Assembly: GCA_902778165.1 (NCBI GenBank) | Contig: CACYWQ010000011.1 | Location: 22,670-86,669, forward strand | Direction: 5' to 3' | DNA from: an uncultured Lachnospiraceae bacterium | GTDB lineage: Bacteria; Bacillota; Clostridia; Lachnospirales; Lachnospiraceae | Length of the DNA stretch: 64,000 bases | In this document: in pieces, positions 62,531 through 64,000 of the stretch | Numbering within the stretch: the first letter of the stretch is position 1 | Layout of the letters: the number at the start of each line of letters is the position of its first letter | Notes under the pieces: model-generated | What the model was told of the DNA's origin: nothing | What the model saw: only the letters and a program-made list of their open reading frames with translations | The model's database searches: none | Made by a program: the position numbers and the translations under genes

Positions 62531-64000
62531 GCCTTGTGTCCTCCTATCTGATTATTACGTTCAATGGTCATGGCGCCTTCCTGAAGGTCGGTGCCTTTGA
62601 TAACGGCGTTCTTGCCGAAACGTTTCTTAAGCTCTAAGGTGGCTTTCTGTAATGCCTTCTCCTTATTAAGCTTCATATCTTCGGCGGCTCTGTCGGCCTC
62701 AAGCGCCTCATAATCCGTGAACAGATCAAGCTGTTCATAAGTATTGGACTTCGGAGCATCCTCTTCAAATACGGTATTATTGGCCGTAATATTAACTCTT
62801 CGAACGGTGAGTATGGGATCTGTGATACTCTCAAACAGATTAACCGCAGCTTCACATATAAGCCTTGTAGAAGCGGTGTATCTTGGTAAAGATGCGGTTC
62901 CGTGGGCGGCCTTGGGCGCCGGTCTGCCGTAATAATCAACGGTGATCTCGTCCTTGTACCTGCACTTAACATCGGGATCGTCAAGAGATGATCCGTCATA
63001 TCCGATATACAGGGTTATGCTGTCGGCAACAAGTCCTTTATCAACCAGATCGAGAGAGAGAGTATCAGCCATCTCGCGAACAATGATGGCGGCTTCTTCG
63101 TGCTCATACGGGCGCATGAGTACCTGCCCCGAACCGGTGGATGAGGCCTTGGGCTTATACGACTTGATCTGTTCGATGGTGCAGGGTTCATACCCCCAGG
63201 CGTGGTCTATAAGCAGTTCGGCATTGACTCCGAACAATCTGTATAACAGTTCTTCATCTCGCTCAGAACATACAGCTATATCACCCATGGTATACATACC
63301 GTATTCGGATAACCGCCTGACAGTCCCTCTGCCGACTCGCCAGAAATCCGTAAGGGGAGTATGTGTCCAGAGATTGTGTCTGTATGACATCTCATCAAGT
63401 TCGGCGATACGTACGCCGTTGACATCGGCAGGAATGTGCTTGGCCCATATGTCCATGGCAATCTTGGCAAGAAACATATTGGTGCCTATGCCGGCAGTAG
63501 CAGTTATACCTACCTTCTTATATATATCCTTAAGAATCTTGGAGACAAGTTCCTTGGGTGATAACTTGTACGTGGAAAGATAGTGAGTCATATCGATGAA
63601 AACTTCATCACAGGAATAGACATGTATATCTTCGTGAGAGAAATACTTAAGATACACCTTATATATATCCGTGCTGTACTGCATATATAAGGACATCCTG
63701 GGTGGTGCAATGACAAACGAAAGCTCAAGGGTGGGATCTTCATTAAGCTTATCCAAATCGGCAGAACTTCCGGTAAATTCGGTTATTCCTGCAGACTTAA
63801 GTCGTGCTGCATTGATATGTTCGACCGTCTGCTTGACCTCAAATAACCTTATCCTTCCGGGAATGCCGTAAGTCTTAAGGGCCGGAGAGACAGCAAGACA
63901 GATGGTCTTATCCGTACGCGTGGGATCGGCAACAACAAGATTGGTCTTAAAAGGATCCAATTCCCGCTCATGACACTCAACCGACGCATAGAATGACTTA
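62527..64000 (-). CDS. Y-family DNA polymerase (DinB/UmuC-type), 5' end beyond the window
   Basis: The frame stays open to base 64000 (upstream of residue DPFKTN the translation reads KSFYASVECHERE), so the first about ten residues lie outside; 491 residues are seen. The palm has SFYASVE near the start and CDEVFIDMT for the metal acids (D-E pair). TATAGIGTNMFLAKIAMD and FWRVGRGTVRRLSEYGM are the usual thumb region, and QVLMRPY introduces the little-finger domain. The C-terminal tail includes YEQLDLF, a beta-clamp-like motif (Q-L-x-L-F). Translesion synthesis is the expected role; SOS control would need its promoter, which is outside. Confidence 0.88.
   Translation of the reverse strand, partial: KSFYASVECHERELDPFKTNLVVADPTRTDKTICLAVSPALKTYGIPGRIRLFEVKQTVEHINAARLKSAGITEFTGSSADLDKLNEDPTLELSFVIAPPRMSLYMQYSTDIYKVYLKYFSHEDIHVYSCDEVFIDMTHYLSTYKLSPKELVSKILKDIYKKVGITATAGIGTNMFLAKIAMDIWAKHIPADVNGVRIAELDEMSYRHNLWTHTPLTDFWRVGRGTVRRLSEYGMYTMGDIAVCSERDEELLYRLFGVNAELLIDHAWGYEPCTIEQIKSYKPKASSTGSGQVLMRPYEHEEAAIIVREMADTLSLDLVDKGLVADSITLYIGYDGSSLDDPDVKCRYKDEITVDYYGRPAPKAAHGTASLPRYTASTRLICEAAVNLFESITDPILTVRRVNITANNTVFEEDAPKSNTYEQLDLFTDYEALEADRAAEDMKLNKEKALQKATLELKKRFGKNAVIKGTDLQEGAMTIERNNQIGGHKA

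Overview
The window reads as a core-chromosome segment of a low-to-mid GC Firmicute, most likely a Lachnospiraceae (Clostridium cluster XIVa) bacterium. This is inferred from gene content and order: a NifU-like/GGGtGRT pair, a YtfI/GerW pair, the lexA/yneA-like divergon, FakA-RecG-DegV, the TlpA/CD1871A/4Fe-4S cassette, the TIGR03960/TIGR03936/RNase G run, and strong Shine-Dalgarno sites. Codon use leans heavily on CTT (Leu) and AAG (Lys), so CTTAAG is very common. I see no rRNA, tRNA, CRISPR array, insertion sequence or prophage. Coding density is high and no gene-free stretch exceeds 300 bases; the longest is 242 bp, at 42411-42652.

Layout. 1-4640: tail of a DUF234-type ATPase, topoisomerase III, a left-handed beta-helix protein and a degenerate GGDEF/PAS protein. 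4734-6335: a NifU-like scaffold and a GGGtGRT-family gene that has lost its signature motif through a deletion with frameshift. 6474-9911: lipoprotein, orphan FlhB-tail protein and MetH. 9942-15008: small membrane protein, then ilvB-ilvN-dapB, a terminator overlapped by a new promoter, then a second ilvN and ilvC. 15040-15161: a 122-bp long inverted repeat. 15185-24393: ruvA, MATE transporter, ketopantoate-reductase-like protein, epimerase, chemoreceptor, leuCD, ruvB. 24502-33207: ZapA, U32 peptidase, a SEDS-PBP fusion, a YtfI/GerW pair, a J-domain coiled-coil protein and a D-lactate dehydrogenase-like enzyme. 33314-38866: L28, Asp23, FakA, RecG, DegV. 39012-42410: TlpA-like protein, CD1871A-type small protein, polyferredoxin, clostripain-like lipoprotein. 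42653-48812: type IIA topoisomerase pair, RsmD, CoaD, a coiled-coil protein. 48918-54461: amidase, membrane protein, two radical-SAM-linked proteins, a short RNase E/G. 54554-57514: polar amino-acid ABC transporter and a cytidylate-kinase-like protein. 57614-58803: SOS divergon. 58922-64000: tyrosine recombinase, TtcA-like enzyme, AI-2E-family exporter, and a YolD-like/Y-family polymerase pair running off the right edge.

How the genes work together. Branched-chain amino-acid synthesis (ilvB, two ilvN, ilvC, leuC, leuD) is spread over three transcription units. DNA repair and topology are heavily represented (topB, ruvA, ruvB, recG, type IIA topoisomerase, lexA, Y-family polymerase). A cell-envelope set (SEDS-PBP fusion, ZapA, amidase, YneA-like protein) is interleaved. 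The clearest regulatory logic is at lexA/yneA, where a perfect consensus promoter for the YneA-like gene carries an SOS box exactly in its spacer.

The items most worth a second look are the GGGtGRT deletion, a two-copy structured element (19208-19282 and 38897-38953), the 122-bp inverted repeat after ilvC, the paired CGGAAGTAA-N9-TGGCCGATA repeats before the topoisomerase genes, and the SEDS-PBP fusion.
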